64,000 nt of DNA from Lithospermum erythrorhizon (GCA_019722365.1 JADFUC010000816.1:1-64000), one strand, 5' to 3'. Numbered from the stretch's first letter, positions 1 through 12,690 are shown. The notes: generated by a model from the letters alone, not told the origin. A program made the numbers and translations.

Positions 1-1600
1 CTGTTGTGCTTCGTTTCAGTTGCACCATTAAGCTAATTTTTCTGATAGTTGATTTGTTTGTATTTTTAATATACCTTTTTAGAATCGATATAGTGTTTTA
101 CATTTAAATGTAGGCTTTTAAAATCTGATATAGCTTTCACCATCGTAATAAATCATTTAAATACAACTTTGATGTCCCATTTTTAAAACGGGTAGTATTA
201 ATTATTCATACATTATTAGGTTAATACATAATTAATTAATTTTTGGTAAATAGACTTTAATGCAGTATAGTTACCTATCTAGTGTAATTTGTGTTGTGTA
301 TGGTCAAAGTCTATGGGAGTACGGCGTTCGACCCGAATAGTGACTGCGGATCTGATTTACAAATTACAAAATATAAGAAAATGGATTATAAACAAGAAAA
401 CAAGGGTATGGAGCCGCCTTAATCAAGAAAACGGTAGAAAAAGAATCCGATGACACATGATTGATCAAGTTCGTATATGGTATATTTAGAGTATTAGGAG
501 GCATCCATGGATATTCCTTCTCAAATAGTTTCATTGATGGCAATTCATAATTGTTCGATTTATTCAATGTTTACAGTACCCAAATAAGGCAAAATTGTTT
601 ATTTCCTCAAAGATGATTCTTAGCATGAAACTTGGAAACTGTGATATGACTACAGCAACACTCCGTATCCGATAAGCCGTCCTGAATATAGTTTGAAACC
701 CTCCTTGAAATACACTCTACGATTGTTAATTTGATGGCATTTTTTAATTTCAACCCATTTCTTGTCGTATTTCACCATCTTGTAATAATTGATAATCATT
801 TAGCTTTTTTACATTCTACAATGGTTTTATTTAATAAAAGGAATTCAACACTGCCCTCAATTAAATTTGGATTTACCATCAATAGAGGCAAATGTTTAAT
901 GTTTTTGATTCTTAATTAAGTGTGTGTGTGCACAAAGAGCGAATACAGTATATAAATTTTTATATTTTTTAGAATGGTACATAATTAATAGTGATGGTCA
1001 AAGTTCAATACAAAAATTGACGACAATTAAAATGAATTGGAGGGAGTATCTAAATTTGTTTTCCTTTTTGATTCAAAAATAATTAACACGGAGTTAACCA
1101 TTGTTTTTTGTCTTGTTTTTTAAAATGAATAAATATTTTGAGTATTGAAATGATTAAAATTTATAGGTGATTTTATTTCCATATATTGAAAATTTCTAAA
1201 ATAAGAGTTTAGTAAAGGATACTAGAATTATTATACGGAGTATTAAAAATTGATGGTTTTTTTTTATATTCAAATCAAATTAATGAAGTCTCTATATATA
1301 AAACAAATTAGTTGCTACATTTAAATTTTTTTCAAAAAAACATATTTGTTATGAAATAATTTCAAATAATTGGTATAGGATAAAAATTCGAAAGTGCTAA
1401 TACATGCAATAGAATGTGAACACGTAACGACTGCTTAACCTCAGCAACCATCCCAAGTATACTTTTCTTGGCCCACATTTGAAAATTTCAACAGTTTAAT
1501 TTTTACTGGGTCAGCCCTCTTAATTTATTGACTACCCATTCATGGTTCGATAGTTTCGAACTGAGGAATTTCATATAAGATTTAATGGAATTATTAATTT
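1..1600. other. AT-rich intergenic DNA
   Basis: No open frame here resembles a protein I recognise. The stretch is rich in A/T runs. Near 1041-1050 a GGAGGGAGTA string resembles the end of a Stowaway-type MITE, but I could not pair it with a convincing opposite end. Short frames at 364-567 and 731-919 look like chance. Confidence 0.5.
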
Positions 1601-1610
1601 TGAGATTGTT

Positions 1611-2760
1611 TGCAGAGAGAGGAATCATTTAGAATAATATAAAATATTGTATTGAATGTTTTTAAATATAATTACGATAGTGTGTACGTGTGTGTTATAG
1701 AGGAGGTAAGTGTGACACTAAACCTAATCTATTAATAGTTGTGGAGGCCAGGAGGCTCGTAGAACACAATGTCGCTCATTTATTACTCTAATAAACTCAT
1801 GGTATTAATGAGACGGAGTAAGACAGGAAAAACTAAAACTACCAAAACATTGGGCGGAATAACGCCATTAGATAACCAAAATACCAAAACATAAAACTAA
1901 TGAGACTTCGCCGGAAAGAAGAACCAACCATCGGGGGAGACGCCATTCTTTTTCAGGCACAGTTTTTGAGGAGCAGCACTGTCTTTTGACAGCTTTAAAA
2001 TTAAAGACGAGCGAGGAATGCCATTCTTTTTGAGGGACCTCGTAAAAATTATCTACTTGGGAGCGTCATTGGCACTTATAATCTCTAGAGGGAGCAAAAT
2101 ACAAAAACATGTATCCACATGAATTTCCTTTAGCCTTGAGTGATTCTACTCGACTCAGTGAATATATCAACCTTTTATAACATAGAAAGCCAAAATCGAA
2201 ATTCAATAATATCATATCCACATAAAACCAATATGACCAGAGTAACATACTCATATACATGATTTTTAATCTATCTTTTTTACATGGATAAACAATTTTG
2301 GAACTCCTAACACTTGTGGAACAATAAAGAGGAGCAATCTTCAAATTTGAATGAGAGTTATGCAAGAAATCTGCCATCCTCCTTTTTCTAAAGGAGAAAA
2401 AATTATAAAACAAAAGTTCCCAACATAATAATTAGAAGAAACATTAAAAAAGAAAATATCAATGTCAGAGCCGGAAAAAAAATCAACTACAAAATAAGGA
2501 TGTCCAAGCAGTAGAACTTTATTAGGTTTTATTTTTGCCGTACTTGATGAGAGAAAAACAAATTCGGGGATGTCTCTTTCGATACCATGTAGAGAATGTT
2601 GAGTAATATAAATGTTGTATTGAATGTTTCCGGAAATATAAGTACAATAGTGTGTGCGTGTGTATTTTATAGAGAAGTAGAGTATGACAGCTTTAAGCAT
2701 ATCTTTTAATAAATGCTGATTCGTGGACTTATTATACTTTCGACTATTACTCTAAGCGAC
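1611..2760 (-). mobile_element. Small LTR-like (TRIM-like) element, putative
   Basis: Two diverged direct repeats lie about 970 bp apart: one begins near 1611 (TGCAGAGAGAGG), the other at 2588 (TGTAGAGAATGTTG). Both continue with a shared core ending in a TGTGTGYGTGTGT tract. Directly inside the second repeat, read on the minus strand, is TGGTATC followed by a purine-rich stretch. This resembles the initiator-Met tRNA primer-binding site (TGGTATCAGAGC) used by copia and TRIM elements. The interior has no gag or pol, only two overlapping minus-strand frames of unknown nature. The outer ends of the repeats are uncertain and I see no clear target duplication. Confidence 0.35.
2066..2700 (-). other. 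Overlapping ORFs inside the small LTR-like element, unrecognised
   Basis: Two minus-strand frames of 119 codons (2341-2700) and 115 codons (2066-2413) overlap in different phases. They could be one captured gene fragment broken by a frameshift. The residues (for example KIVYPCKKDRLKIMY) look more protein-like than random AT-rich sequence, but I recognise no family. The upper part lies within the putative LTR, which argues against a normal gene. A captured plant gene fragment or plain chance are both possible. Confidence 0.2.
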
Positions 2761-3411
2761 TTCGAAAATAAGATCATCAGTTTCGATGTTGGTTAAATAA
2801 TGTTGGTATGATGTAACTTTAATACTCATGTACAGCCATTAAAACTCTTAAATAAAAGCTCAGCATTTTGCGTTTGCGATTATTAAAATCGAATGCATGA
2901 GAGCCGCTGCATGCAGGGATTCTCTTAAACTGACAAATCAAATCACCCTCCTGATCCAGAAGAGTGACTGTATGTTCTGCGCATAGGTAGGAAACATGCA
3001 TATAATACTACTAAAAGCCCTAAATTTATTTTAATACATTTTGCCTTAACCAACTTTATGCTTGACATCGTCGAAAATGACATTTTTTTATCAGGCACCA
3101 CATACTTAATTTTGTATGGTCAAAGTAAAAAGGAGCAACTTCTCAAATTTCTATTTGAAAAGATACTTGATCATTCAGTTTGATCCCAGCTACGAGTTTG
3201 GTCATGCATGCTGATTAGTACTAGGTGAATCAGCATTTTTAACATAATTTCCAGGTTGGAGAAAACGTGTGGCGTTCATGCTTGAATCATTCTGCACATC
3301 AGCATCTAGAGGGTGACTGTTGTATCATATTTGTACATGTAAGCTATACCAGAAACAATTTTAAGCCTTGAGGACACTTTCAGCGAGGATAAAAAGAAAG
3401 CCATTAGCGTT

Positions 3412-4899
3412 AGCATTGGAGAAAAGAGCATTCTTTCCTTGTTTATAATCTTGACTGCTAACTCCAATGCTGCGCTTTGTCTATGCAACTTACCTTAACA
3501 TTTTCATTTTTGGTATTCGACTGTAGACGTTGGAGCCAACAATTTACTAATGGAACATACAGCCACTGATGGTTTTATGGGATTGATTACGCTTATACCC
3601 TTGGGAGATTTAGCAATGGTTTGAACACTGCTGATTTCATCAGTATATAGGTTTTTTTACATCCATTTTCATTTGCATAAGTTCCTTGCATGCAACTTCC
3701 TTTCACCATATCTAATGTGCAAAATTTGAAACTACTTCTTACTAGTGAGTCTATTGGGAGATGGCAGAGAGAGTCCTCCCCCTTACCTCGCTCTTGCCAA
3801 CAATATGGCCGGTTTCAAGAGCAAGATTTTACGTGGAGTGAACTTCGCTTCGGGAGGATCGGGCATCATGAAGACATAGAACAAAAACATGGTGAGCAAC
3901 CCGAATAACGTTTCATGCATTTGTCATAAATCAGTACTCCTTGAATAAATTTCATCATTTCACAAACCTTTTGTTTAACATCATATTACAGGAAGGCGGC
4001 CAGTTTCTCTGAGGAATCAAATTGATCAATTTGCCATTTGTTTCAAGAGAACATCTTGGAGGTTCTTGGCAAGCTAAAGGGAGAACATCTAGTAGCAAAC
4101 TCTTTTTTGTACATCATTAGCTCAGGAAGCAACGATTTTAAATTAAATTCACTCAAAACAACCCTTTTGTATCCTCAGCAACAATGACAGGTGATGTTCA
4201 ATCCCAGCTTCACTAAACACTTAAAGGTTTGAATTAACTCCTCTTTTATTCTTGTTAAAACGAATAATTTGGCCTTGGCAAATATGAATTTTCTGCAGAC
4301 TTTTATACAGTTTTGGGGGCAAGGAAATTTCCCTTACATTAGTGTACCAGCAATAGGGTGCATCCCAACATTAAAAGGAGTCAGGGGAAGCTGCGTAGAT
4401 AGCCCTGAACAACTAGCTCTAGAGTGTTCTACTATTAAAGTCTGACCAAAAATTACAGACAATTTCTCATCCCAGCATCTGAAGGATTCCTTTGCTCAAT
4501 TGGAAATACATATTTAATGACTGTGGTATGTCCGACTAATGCTGGCGTAATGAGGTGAGGCACCAAAAAATATATACTGTGGCTCCAGAAGGCTCAAGTT
4601 TTAGACTGGAAAAGATACTCTGATCACTGATAAAATTAACAGAATGCTTCTATCTGTGTTTCGAATTGGAGTTTCAGGAGGCGATTACTTGTACTGTGGA
4701 ACAGGAGACTTCAATGGAGGAGATAAATGCCTCCCAGCCTCAAATTTGTGCAAGAATCGAATGGGCAATTTGTTCACCAGGATTGGTTTCCATCAACTCA
4801 AAAGCCTCAAGCTTAGCAGCTCTGACATTAGTCTTTGCTGAAGGGAAAGAATTTGTCACACCTATAAATTTCAGTCAGCTTGCATCTAAAGAGGTCTAA
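3412..4899 (+). pseudogene. GDSL-type esterase/lipase, decayed multi-exon gene
   Basis: The blocks of plant GDSL esterases/lipases (secreted SGNH hydrolases) occur in order across several exons. A hydrophobic leader near 3412-3495 is followed by block I (TVDVGANN) near 3520, where the FGDS serine motif is shifted by one missing base. Next come YGIDYAYTLGRFSNGLN (about 3580-3636) and exon 2 (about 3768-3891) with SPPPYL and GVNFASGGSGIM, which then meets a TAG. Exon 3 (about 3992-4226) has a GSND block. Exon 4 (from about 4299) has SVPAIGCIPTLKGVRGSC. The last exon (about 4666-4899) has CGTGDFNGGDKC and then a damaged DWFHP catalytic block, and ends with NFSQLASKEV and a stop. Donors (ATG|GTGAGC) and acceptors (TTACAG, CTGCAG) are visible. 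Frameshifts in nearly every exon indicate a pseudogene or poor sequence. It converges on NLR copy 1. Confidence 0.72.
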
Positions 4900-4907
4900 T
4901 TATTCAT

Positions 4908-5510
4908 ACTAAACAATTTCATATTCCATCTCCTATAAACTCATCTTGAGCCTGTAACACTTTTTTGATTGTTCTCTGGCAAGATCGATTATAATAGATT
5001 GTTTTCAATAATACTTGAATAAAAAACAAAACTATCTCAAAGTTCTCATGAGGACCTTGTTTTGTGTTCTCAGTCATTATAGTGAAAGAAATTAAAAAAC
5101 TAGATTTATGTCCATCCTTTTCTGTACTTGGCATTTACCAGAAACATCTCATGTCTGTCTTGTTCTCTGTGCTATGTTCTTCCAGTGGATAGTTTTTGAG
5201 CGATGATAGGGCACATCCTTTTCTTTCACACCTTCGGCATGGATTATTTACAGATCCCAGGAACTTGTTTCCTTTTCGAAATTACAATTTTGGCTCTCAG
5301 GTAATTCTATAGTAGAAATATGCTTTGAATATATCTTTCAAGGCTGACAGCAACAGACTTCATTTACCTGCCAAAACCAAAAACTGGTCTTAGAAAATAG
5401 TCAGCGCAGGAATACTGGAACAGTAAGCATAATCTTGTGCTGAATTCTCTACTTGAGGGAAGCTATAGACAACTAAGTAGTCTTTCAGTGTAGAGAAGAA
5501 CTTAAGTTCC
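4908..5510. repeat. Flank duplication, copy A (3' of the GDSL gene)
   Basis: The sequence beginning CTAAACAATTTCATATTCC just after the GDSL stop is repeated in diverged form at 12228-12690, including AAGATCGATTATAATAGATTG and a conserved TTTTCTGTACTT string. Similarity fades near a shared TTTCAGTGTAGA. It is probably a remnant of a segmental duplication that carried the GDSL/NLR neighbourhood. It contains no convincing coding frame. Confidence 0.65.
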
Positions 5511-6419
5511 GCAACTTGGTTAGCTCGTTGGAAAACATCATGATAAACCAAATAATTTCAGCATTGAACATCAGAGATTAATGCTGGGCCGGGTTGAGGG
5601 AGTTAAATCCAGAAAGATCCAATGTGACTTCATGGCACTGGAAAAGGGTGCCTCAAATTTTGCCAATTCTGACCAAGATAGAATGTGAGAGATAGCGAAA
5701 TGCGAATCAGCAGTAACAATTATCAAACTTAGAACAACCCCTCATAGATAGAATCTGTCTAGAACTGTTCAGCTATGAATACGTAAAATGAGTATATTAG
5801 AACAGGTAAACTTCCCCCTAATCAGGCAAATGGCTATATTTCATCGAACACATTTATAGGAAACAGGGGTGATGTGGAAAATAAACAAGCTTGTCGATCT
5901 GCTATCACAAAAGTAGAAGTAAATCAAGCCTGAGTTTAGAAACCATTTATATACTATATCACGATAATATACATAGCCAAATCCCACCGGGCCTAAAGTA
6001 AATCTCCTCTAAATAACATGCTACTCCACATTGCTAGCTTCACAGTCACTCAGCACTCTAGTAAACACAAGAAAATGATATTTACTGGAACACAACTAGA
6101 TTCTACTCTCCAGGATTGAGAGGAAATAGGTAAAAGCAAACGACAAACTAAGATATATACAGAGAATAAAAAGTATCAGCTATGTTCTTACTACTGAGAT
6201 TTACAATAACTTTGGAAATTCATTTAAATAGCCAAATTATTGTCAACAACAGAATAATGCAGGATTATTGTAGACTAACCAAAATAAAAGATTGTACCCT
6301 GTACCTGAAGTACGGGAATCATAATTAAGCCAATTCACTTCACAATCACTTACTTTACAACTGCTGCAATGCTAACGATGCATCCGCTTGACTCTATAGT
6401 TTTCTGGGACAATTGACTT
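5511..6419. other. Intergenic DNA between GDSL relic and NLR copy 1
   Basis: I see no coding frame, RNA gene or transposon end with support here. The right side is the 3' flank of NLR copy 1, which is read towards this region. Confidence 0.4.
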
Positions 6420-8715
6420 TTAGTTCCAGATTTTACGTACTTCGGCTTTGAGTCTTTTCAATTTCCTTCTTTGACTCAGAAACTGAAAAGGATTGCAGTA
6501 TTTAATTGATTTCAGTTTCAATATTTGAATGAATGGCACAGGCAGAGAGCATGTCTCCAAAACTGAAGAGGATCCTTTTGAAACAGCTTTTCTTTCTGCA
6601 GCCCCATAATTGCTCCAGACTGAGGGGCGGAACGCTTCACAAGAGGCATCCCACTCATACCAATTCCCACCAGTTATTTTCAACACCTTCAATCTTGGGA
6701 ACTCCTCATCGTCCGCGCTCCAATTTTCAACGGAATCATGTAGCTTAAGTACCTCCAGATTTGGTAGAGATTTCCCAATTTCAGAAATGTCATCTGAGTC
6801 CGAGTTTAAATTTCCTCAGAAACTCATTTCATAAGACTTGTTCAAACAAAATGGAAGGCTTACCTATTTCGTTTCTTTGTGCACCATTTTCAACCTTCAG
6901 CGAAGTAAGCCGTTCACAAAGGCTCAACTGTGGAAATCGATATTGCTGAAGAAGAATATCTCCTGAAGAGTAAAAAAAGATGCAGCTCAACTTTTGCAAT
7001 TCTGGCAACTTGCTAAGCCAGTTTGAATCACCATAATGAAGACGTGGTTTCGTGAAGGACTTCAGATTCTCCAATAAGACAGACGATTCTTCAAGTCTCT
7101 TGCTATCATGGCGAGGAAATAATGCACTGGGAAGTAAATGAATATGTCTCAATTTCACCAAATCAAATATGTAGTCTGGAACTTCAAACATATGGTTACT
7201 AAAGAAAGACAAGATGAGGATTTGGAGGTTCCACAACTTGGAAAGTGCTGATTGTACTAATACTTGATCACAACGACATATTTTCCAAATAGCTAAGTAC
7301 CTCAATTGCGGAAAATAACACAAATCGAAAGCCTCCATGGTAGATTCCTGCATGTCCAACACATTTAGAAGCATCATGTGCTCGGACTTCATCATGCGTT
7401 CAACGTAACCATCAGAATTATATTTGCAGAAGGAGATTACTGTGCGGACACTTTTCAAAGAGATCAAAGGCAGATGCTTGTCCATATCAGGTTTGATGCT
7501 TATCCTTCGAGGAGAGAGCGACAAGTCAAAGGTACCTCTATCATCGAGCACTGTAAACAAATGCTCTTCTTTTGCTTTTTCCAAGCAGAAATCACGTAGG
7601 AGATCATGGAGTTGAAAAATCTTGACTCCACCTTCTGTTTTTTCTTTAATAGGAATGACTAAATTTCTAGATATAAGATCATTCACATATCTTTTGCCAA
7701 CATCCTCCACAGATTCCTCTGATGTTATCCCTCCTTGAACTAATCCTTCAGCAACCCATAGTCTTATCAAACGAGTAACTGAAATTTCATGATCCTCGGG
7801 AAATACTCCAAGGTACAAGAGGCATGCTTTCAAGTGACTGGACAAATGATTGTAACTAAGCTCTAATATGTCTTTGCATTTACCTTGAGGGTCACTTAAA
7901 ATGGTAGAAGTCACATTTTTTGCAATTTGATTCCACATTTCCACATTTCTCTGTGCATTATGCAAGGCCGCCTATTATCTTGATTGAAAGAGGTAGTCTT
8001 TACAACTCTTTGAGACTACTTTTTACAGCGTTTACAAGATTCACTAGGTAAAATTTCTTGTTGAGGCAATTTTTTCTGCAGTAATTCCCAGCTCTCCTCC
8101 TTCGTCAGTGCCTGAAGTTGATGGATCTTGGACTTGGTTTCTGAAGCAACATTGTGATCCCTGGTGGTGATTAGTATTCGGCTTTCTGTTTTGTCATTTG
8201 GGAAATAATGACTCAAATAATTCCAAAGAGCAACATCCCATACATCATCAATGACCACAAGATATCTACGTCTCTTTAAACTTCTGCAAAGCTTGTCAGC
8301 TAACTCCTCTTGATCATCTATCTTTCCAATATCAGATTCAAATGGATTTATTTGATTTAAAATTGTGAGCAATAAATCTTTGGTTTGATAGCTCTGAGAA
8401 GCAATACACCATGCCATTTTATCGAAGTGTCTAACAACCGAAGATTCCTTGAATAAGTGCTTGGCTACATATGTCTTCCCTACTCCAGCCATTCCAACAA
8501 CTAGAATAACCTGTAATCATTTTCTCCACCTAAAAGGAATGCTTCATGATAGCATTGATCCCTTTTGAAATCCTGTAAATACATAATTGGCTTGCGGTGT
8601 CATGTCGTGAACATGCCTGGAAGTAGTCCCAACAATATCCTCGACCGGAATGCTATTATCGGAAGAGCAAGCAGTTTTCTTTGATTTCTTTCTCTTCTCT
8701 TATAGTTGAAGATCT
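6420..8715 (-). pseudogene. R1-like NLR copy 1 (NB-ARC-LRR), N-terminally truncated
   Basis: Intracellular immune receptor of the R1/late-blight-resistance-homologue group. Frame 8016-8492 carries the NB-ARC start: P-loop GMAGVGKT, kinase-2 LVVIDDVWD (residues 78-86 of that frame) and RNBS-B ILITTRD. Frame 6829-7965 carries RNBS-D (CLLYLGVFPED), the winged-helix LHDLLRDF in place of MHD (about residues 119-126), and LRRs. The C-terminus continues in shifted frames to a stop at 6420. Breaks: a frameshift just before the P-loop near 8510, and a stop plus frameshift across the GLPLSI region (7966-8015), where RLPLSI is still readable. Similarity to copy 3 stops near 8715, so the coiled-coil and N-terminal extension are missing. 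Probably non-functional unless the indels are sequence errors. Confidence 0.85.
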
Positions 8716-8719
8716 TTTT

Positions 8720-10960
8720 TCAGACTCCTCCTAACAATTTTTGCCCGATTATCCAGAAGTGATACTGATATGATATATCCTCCAGCCCTGACGTCACATA
8801 CCTACGAAATAATCCATTTCGATCATTCTCATTAAATATCATCATATTTTGATCATTCATGTTAAAACAATCACTAAGTCGATTACTTGCTTCCATTTTG
8901 ACCATATTGTTAATTTCGGTCAATTGAGTGAACAGTATTTTTGTCCGTCCAACCTATTTAGAAGGGTGAATAGTATAGAAGATCTTCGCGTTTAAAAAGC
9001 ATTCGCTAATCCCACTTCCATTCATTCATTCAAGAAGAACAATGTTTTTTATTTGAGGGGACAAAAATACTCATGGCTAAATGACAAAAAAGGATAGAAA
9101 ATCTTTGGCAAAAAAACTGGTTGGATCATATTTTTAACATAGGTGATCTTGAATGACGACATCACTTGTCACAACCTCTATCTCAATTCCTAATACGGGA
9201 ATGTCAAAATGATATAGCGTGTTAACAAAGTGGGCCCATATTTTTCTTAAAAAAGTTCATATATCGATGAGGCATAAAGAATCGACGATTTACTTATCTA
9301 ATTTATACCAAATCACGAAATAGTTACTTAGCCTTTATTCTTGTGTCAGTTTTATTTATCTTTCGTCGATAACGTCCCGTCTTTCTTAGATCTTGTAGAC
9401 GTTCGTATCTTTTCGCATTCTAACTTTCATCCAAATCGACGATTTCGATTTTCTTTTTTAAATTATCAAAAATTTACAAAACTCGATTATTTATAGATCT
9501 TGAAAAATAAAAAATGTTGGTGAAAAAAAATATTAATTTTAAATAATTATTTGGCAAAAAACCATTTTAAAAAATAGGAAGATAAATTTTCAACAGCAGG
9601 TCCCAATTAAATGCCTGCATTTTAATAGTTAGGAAAACATTGATGAAGTAAGTTAGCAATGTGCTCCGTCAAATAACTTGGCTAAATGCTGTAGTGCTTA
9701 AAAATGATCAGAATTTAAATCTAACATTTATTGAGCGTAGAAAATTTTCTTATCCACGTAGCAGAATACTTTTGCATCTCCTTAAAATTTATAAATATGT
9801 TAAAATAAAGATTAAAATTCTGTCACTATATATCATTAGGTAGTATAGTACACACATTATAAGAGGATTGAATATACTTACTTCTGACATCATAACATGG
9901 CTCATCAACTTCGAATCCGAGATTTACTTCAAGTTGGTCACAGAAACATTGCAATTAGTGAAGAAGTATTGAACTTATAATAATCTCTTATCAACTCAAA
10001 ATAAAACATATGGATTCCATACTCGTATTAAATTAATAAATTCCACATAATTCGTAGTATTTATATGTAGAATGATTTGCAATACTTCAATAGCGAATTC
10101 AAGCATCAGTATTGAGTTGTTAAAGTTAATAAATTTTGTAAGTTTAGTTGAAATTTATATGGGTAATTATACTCCGTATCAAAAGTTTAAACTATGCACA
10201 AATTTGTCTCTAACGAAACTTCTTCCAAACACTACATTTATAAATAGAAAGGGGGCTAAAATAGTAATTTCATACCTCATTTTGACACTATTTGGAGATA
10301 TGTTTATAACTTTTCAGTTACTGGTGTGAGTCTTAAAGGATTGTAATTGATGCGGTTTGGTAGGATTTTCTTAATTTTTCTTTATCATATCGTGTTTCGG
10401 TTTATTCGATGCATTATAAATTAGTTTTTCGATATGGAAATCGGTTTTATCGGTGTAATTTTATACGGTTTCCTTGAAAATATATAGTTTATATAATACA
10501 TCATTTATATATAGTTTTTTCTTCTATATAGTTCTGATTTTTGATAAAATTCATGTAGTTTGGAAAATATATTATATTTGACAAGGCTATATTTAAAAAT
10601 TCATTATATTATAAACAGGTATTACATCTGGTGGAAACACTCGAAGCGCAACATTTTTGAATTTATTTAGAACTTTTAAAGTTGCATTCCTTCATTTCTA
10701 AAGTTGTTAAGTTGCACTTTCATGAAAGTAAAAAATTAACAAATTTTCTGTCTGATTGATATTAGCTTTGATTTGAATAAAGTATCGAAGTTAATAATAA
10801 AGTATATGAAAATCTTTACATATTGATATATTTTCCTAAACAAATATAACATTAAAGTTCTTGTTGAGTTCAAAATTGAAAAAAAATTATTATTAAAATC
10901 GAAATGTAACAATCTTTTATTAAAATAAAAAAAATGTAACAATCTTTTAGGGATAGTAGT
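8720..10960. other. AT-rich intergenic DNA
   Basis: There is no recognisable gene apart from the weak exon relic near 9.9 kb. At 10210-10320 a segment (GGGGCTAAAATAGTAATTTC followed by ACACTATTTGGAG) resembles one arm of the foldback MITE at 34.3-34.5 kb, so an old relative of that element may lie here. Other open frames (8720-8923, 9661-9843, 10072-10329, 10736-10942) are low-complexity and unsupported. Confidence 0.4.
9882..9960 (-). other. Possible relic of the upstream first exon of NLR copy 1
   Basis: On the minus strand an open stretch (EVNLGFEVDEPCYDV) ends at a good donor-like AGAA|GTAAGTAT. A short string around this boundary resembles the donor region upstream of NLR copy 2 (near 38888). 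It could mark where copy 1's first exon lay before the N-terminal half was lost. The evidence is weak because only a short match can be seen. Confidence 0.2.
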
Positions 10961-10963
10961 ATA

Positions 10964-11270
10964 TACTCCCTCAGTTCATAATACTTGTCTTTTTTAGGTT
11001 AATTTTTTGTTTCAAATTATTTGTCTTTTCTAACATAGAAAATTATAATTACATTTTCAATATACTTTTGTTATTTTTATTATTAAATTATAAATAGTTT
11101 CAATTAATTATCATTATACATTTTAATGTACTTTTGACTAATTTTGTCATGTTTTTAATATCTCAATCAGTAAAATAGTTTGATTAATTGTAAAATTACT
11201 CTGAACTTTTAATGTCTTTTTAGTGAGAATTTTACATTATTTTGTCACATGTTCGAATATTTAATAAGCG
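10964..11270. mobile_element. Stowaway/Mariner-type MITE, decayed
   Basis: It starts with TACTCCCTCAGTTC, matching the TA plus CTCCCTCCGT terminal signature of plant Stowaway MITEs. The interior (TTGTCTTTTCTAACATAGAAAA) matches the two MITE copies near 39.2 and 39.7 kb. The right terminus has decayed and is not placed exactly. Confidence 0.5.
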
Positions 11271-11667
11271 ACATCCCAAAATAAAGGAGGCCATGTTGAA
11301 CATACAAAACATGCATAGCTAGAAGGATTGTTTGAGAATTATTAGCAACAAACTGGTACAAAATTACATTAAATGAGTTAATAATATTGCATTTATTACT
11401 ATTACGATATATCTTGAGGGTACAAAATGGAAAAAGCAGCTTAATGAATTATTGAAGATAATAAATGAATTATTATAAATCTCTGCTTCTATTTTATAAT
11501 AGATGATTGTTTAGATAAAATGTTTATTAATAGATTGTAAAAACATTGAAATTAAAAAGTTACATTGTGACTATAAATATTATATTAAAATTATAGAAAA
11601 AGCTACATTGAAATTATAAAACAATCAATACCATTATTATGAAAATGTAAATTTTTTTAGATAATTA

Positions 11668-12208
11668 TCAATACTATATATAATGTGCGAGGAGTGGGTT
11701 AGCCAGTTTATAAAGTAGAAGCAATTAATGTATTTTCTAATTTACCCTTACGATAAATTTTTTTTTTAATTTTTACATAGTAACTTCTTGCATGGTTTAA
11801 GTGTCTAACAACATAAATTCATTAACTCTCTGTATATAAATATTATCTACTCGTATCTTCCCCAGTAATTCTCCTTGAGAGAGAAAATAATATACTATAT
11901 ATAATGTGCGAGGTGGGTTGGCGATTCTAGTAGAGCCAAATTAATGTATTTCCTATTTTACCCTTCGATAAAAAAAAATTTTTATTTTAATTTTTATAAT
12001 GTAAACTATTACGTAGTTTAAGCGTAAACGAGATAAATTCTTCATAAATTACTACTATAAATATTATCTACTCGTAGTATCACCCCGTCACTCATCTTTA
12101 TTTTTAAGTAACTTTTTATTTCTTTTAAAGGTTTTTAATTTTTTCATTATAATTTTATTATAAAAATAATAAAATAATTTCTGTGAATAGCTGTGCGCAT
12201 ATAACTAG
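11668..12208 (+). mobile_element. Non-autonomous Helitron, composite of two copies
   Basis: The left end TCAATACTATATATAATGTG follows an A, as expected for Helitron insertion between A and T. A second left-end-like sequence (TATACTATATATAATGTGCG) occurs at 11891, so a truncated copy lies beside a longer one. The right end at 12208 is CATATAACTAG followed by T, fitting the CTRR terminus, with a weak hairpin (GTGAATAGCTGTGC) just inside. The family has at least three further members here (43.3, 53.3 and 54.9 kb). It has no coding capacity. An uncharacterised MITE family is the alternative, but the asymmetric ends favour Helitron. Confidence 0.6.
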
Positions 12209-12227
12209 TGTATTATGAAAGTATATG

Positions 12228-12690
12228 CTAAACAATTTCATATTCCATCTATCACTAACTCATCTTGAGCCTGCTTTTATTTTCAATTGTTTCTGTAAGA
12301 TCGATTATAATAGATTGTGTTCAATACTTGAATTAAAAAACAAACATCTCAAAGTTTGCAAAGACCATTCTTTAGTATTTCCTCAGTCACTACTGTAGAA
12401 ATTAAAAATCTCTTTACCTCCATCCTTTTCTGTACTTCAGCATTTCCCGAAACATAATCCACCATGTCTAGCACATCATCGAAGCTATATTCTTCATTGA
12501 GGCACCATGACTAGCACATTCTCCACATTAGAAATATGGCAATATATCTCTAAAGGAATGATAGCGGCGAGACCTCATTTACACATCCCCCCCCTCCCAG
12601 CCCCGAGCGAGAAAGGAAGCTGGTCTTACGAATATGTGGCTGAACTCTTTGCTTATAACTAGTATTTTCAGTGTAGAAGAAGACAATTTC
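12228..12690. repeat. Flank duplication, copy B
   Basis: Diverged copy of 4908-5510 in the same orientation, starting CTAAACAATTTCATATTCC and sharing AAGATCGATTATAATAGATTG and CATCCTTTTCTGTACTT. It begins 20 bp after a Helitron end, which suggests the Helitron or an associated deletion removed the GDSL copy expected to its left. After removing the later 18.7-kb insertion it lies a few kb from the 3' end of NLR copy 2, as copy A does relative to NLR copy 1. Confidence 0.6.

Noticed and set aside
6533..7615. Plus-strand ORFs over NLR copy 1
   Set aside because: They are antisense shadows of the NLR coding sequence and have no motif of their own.
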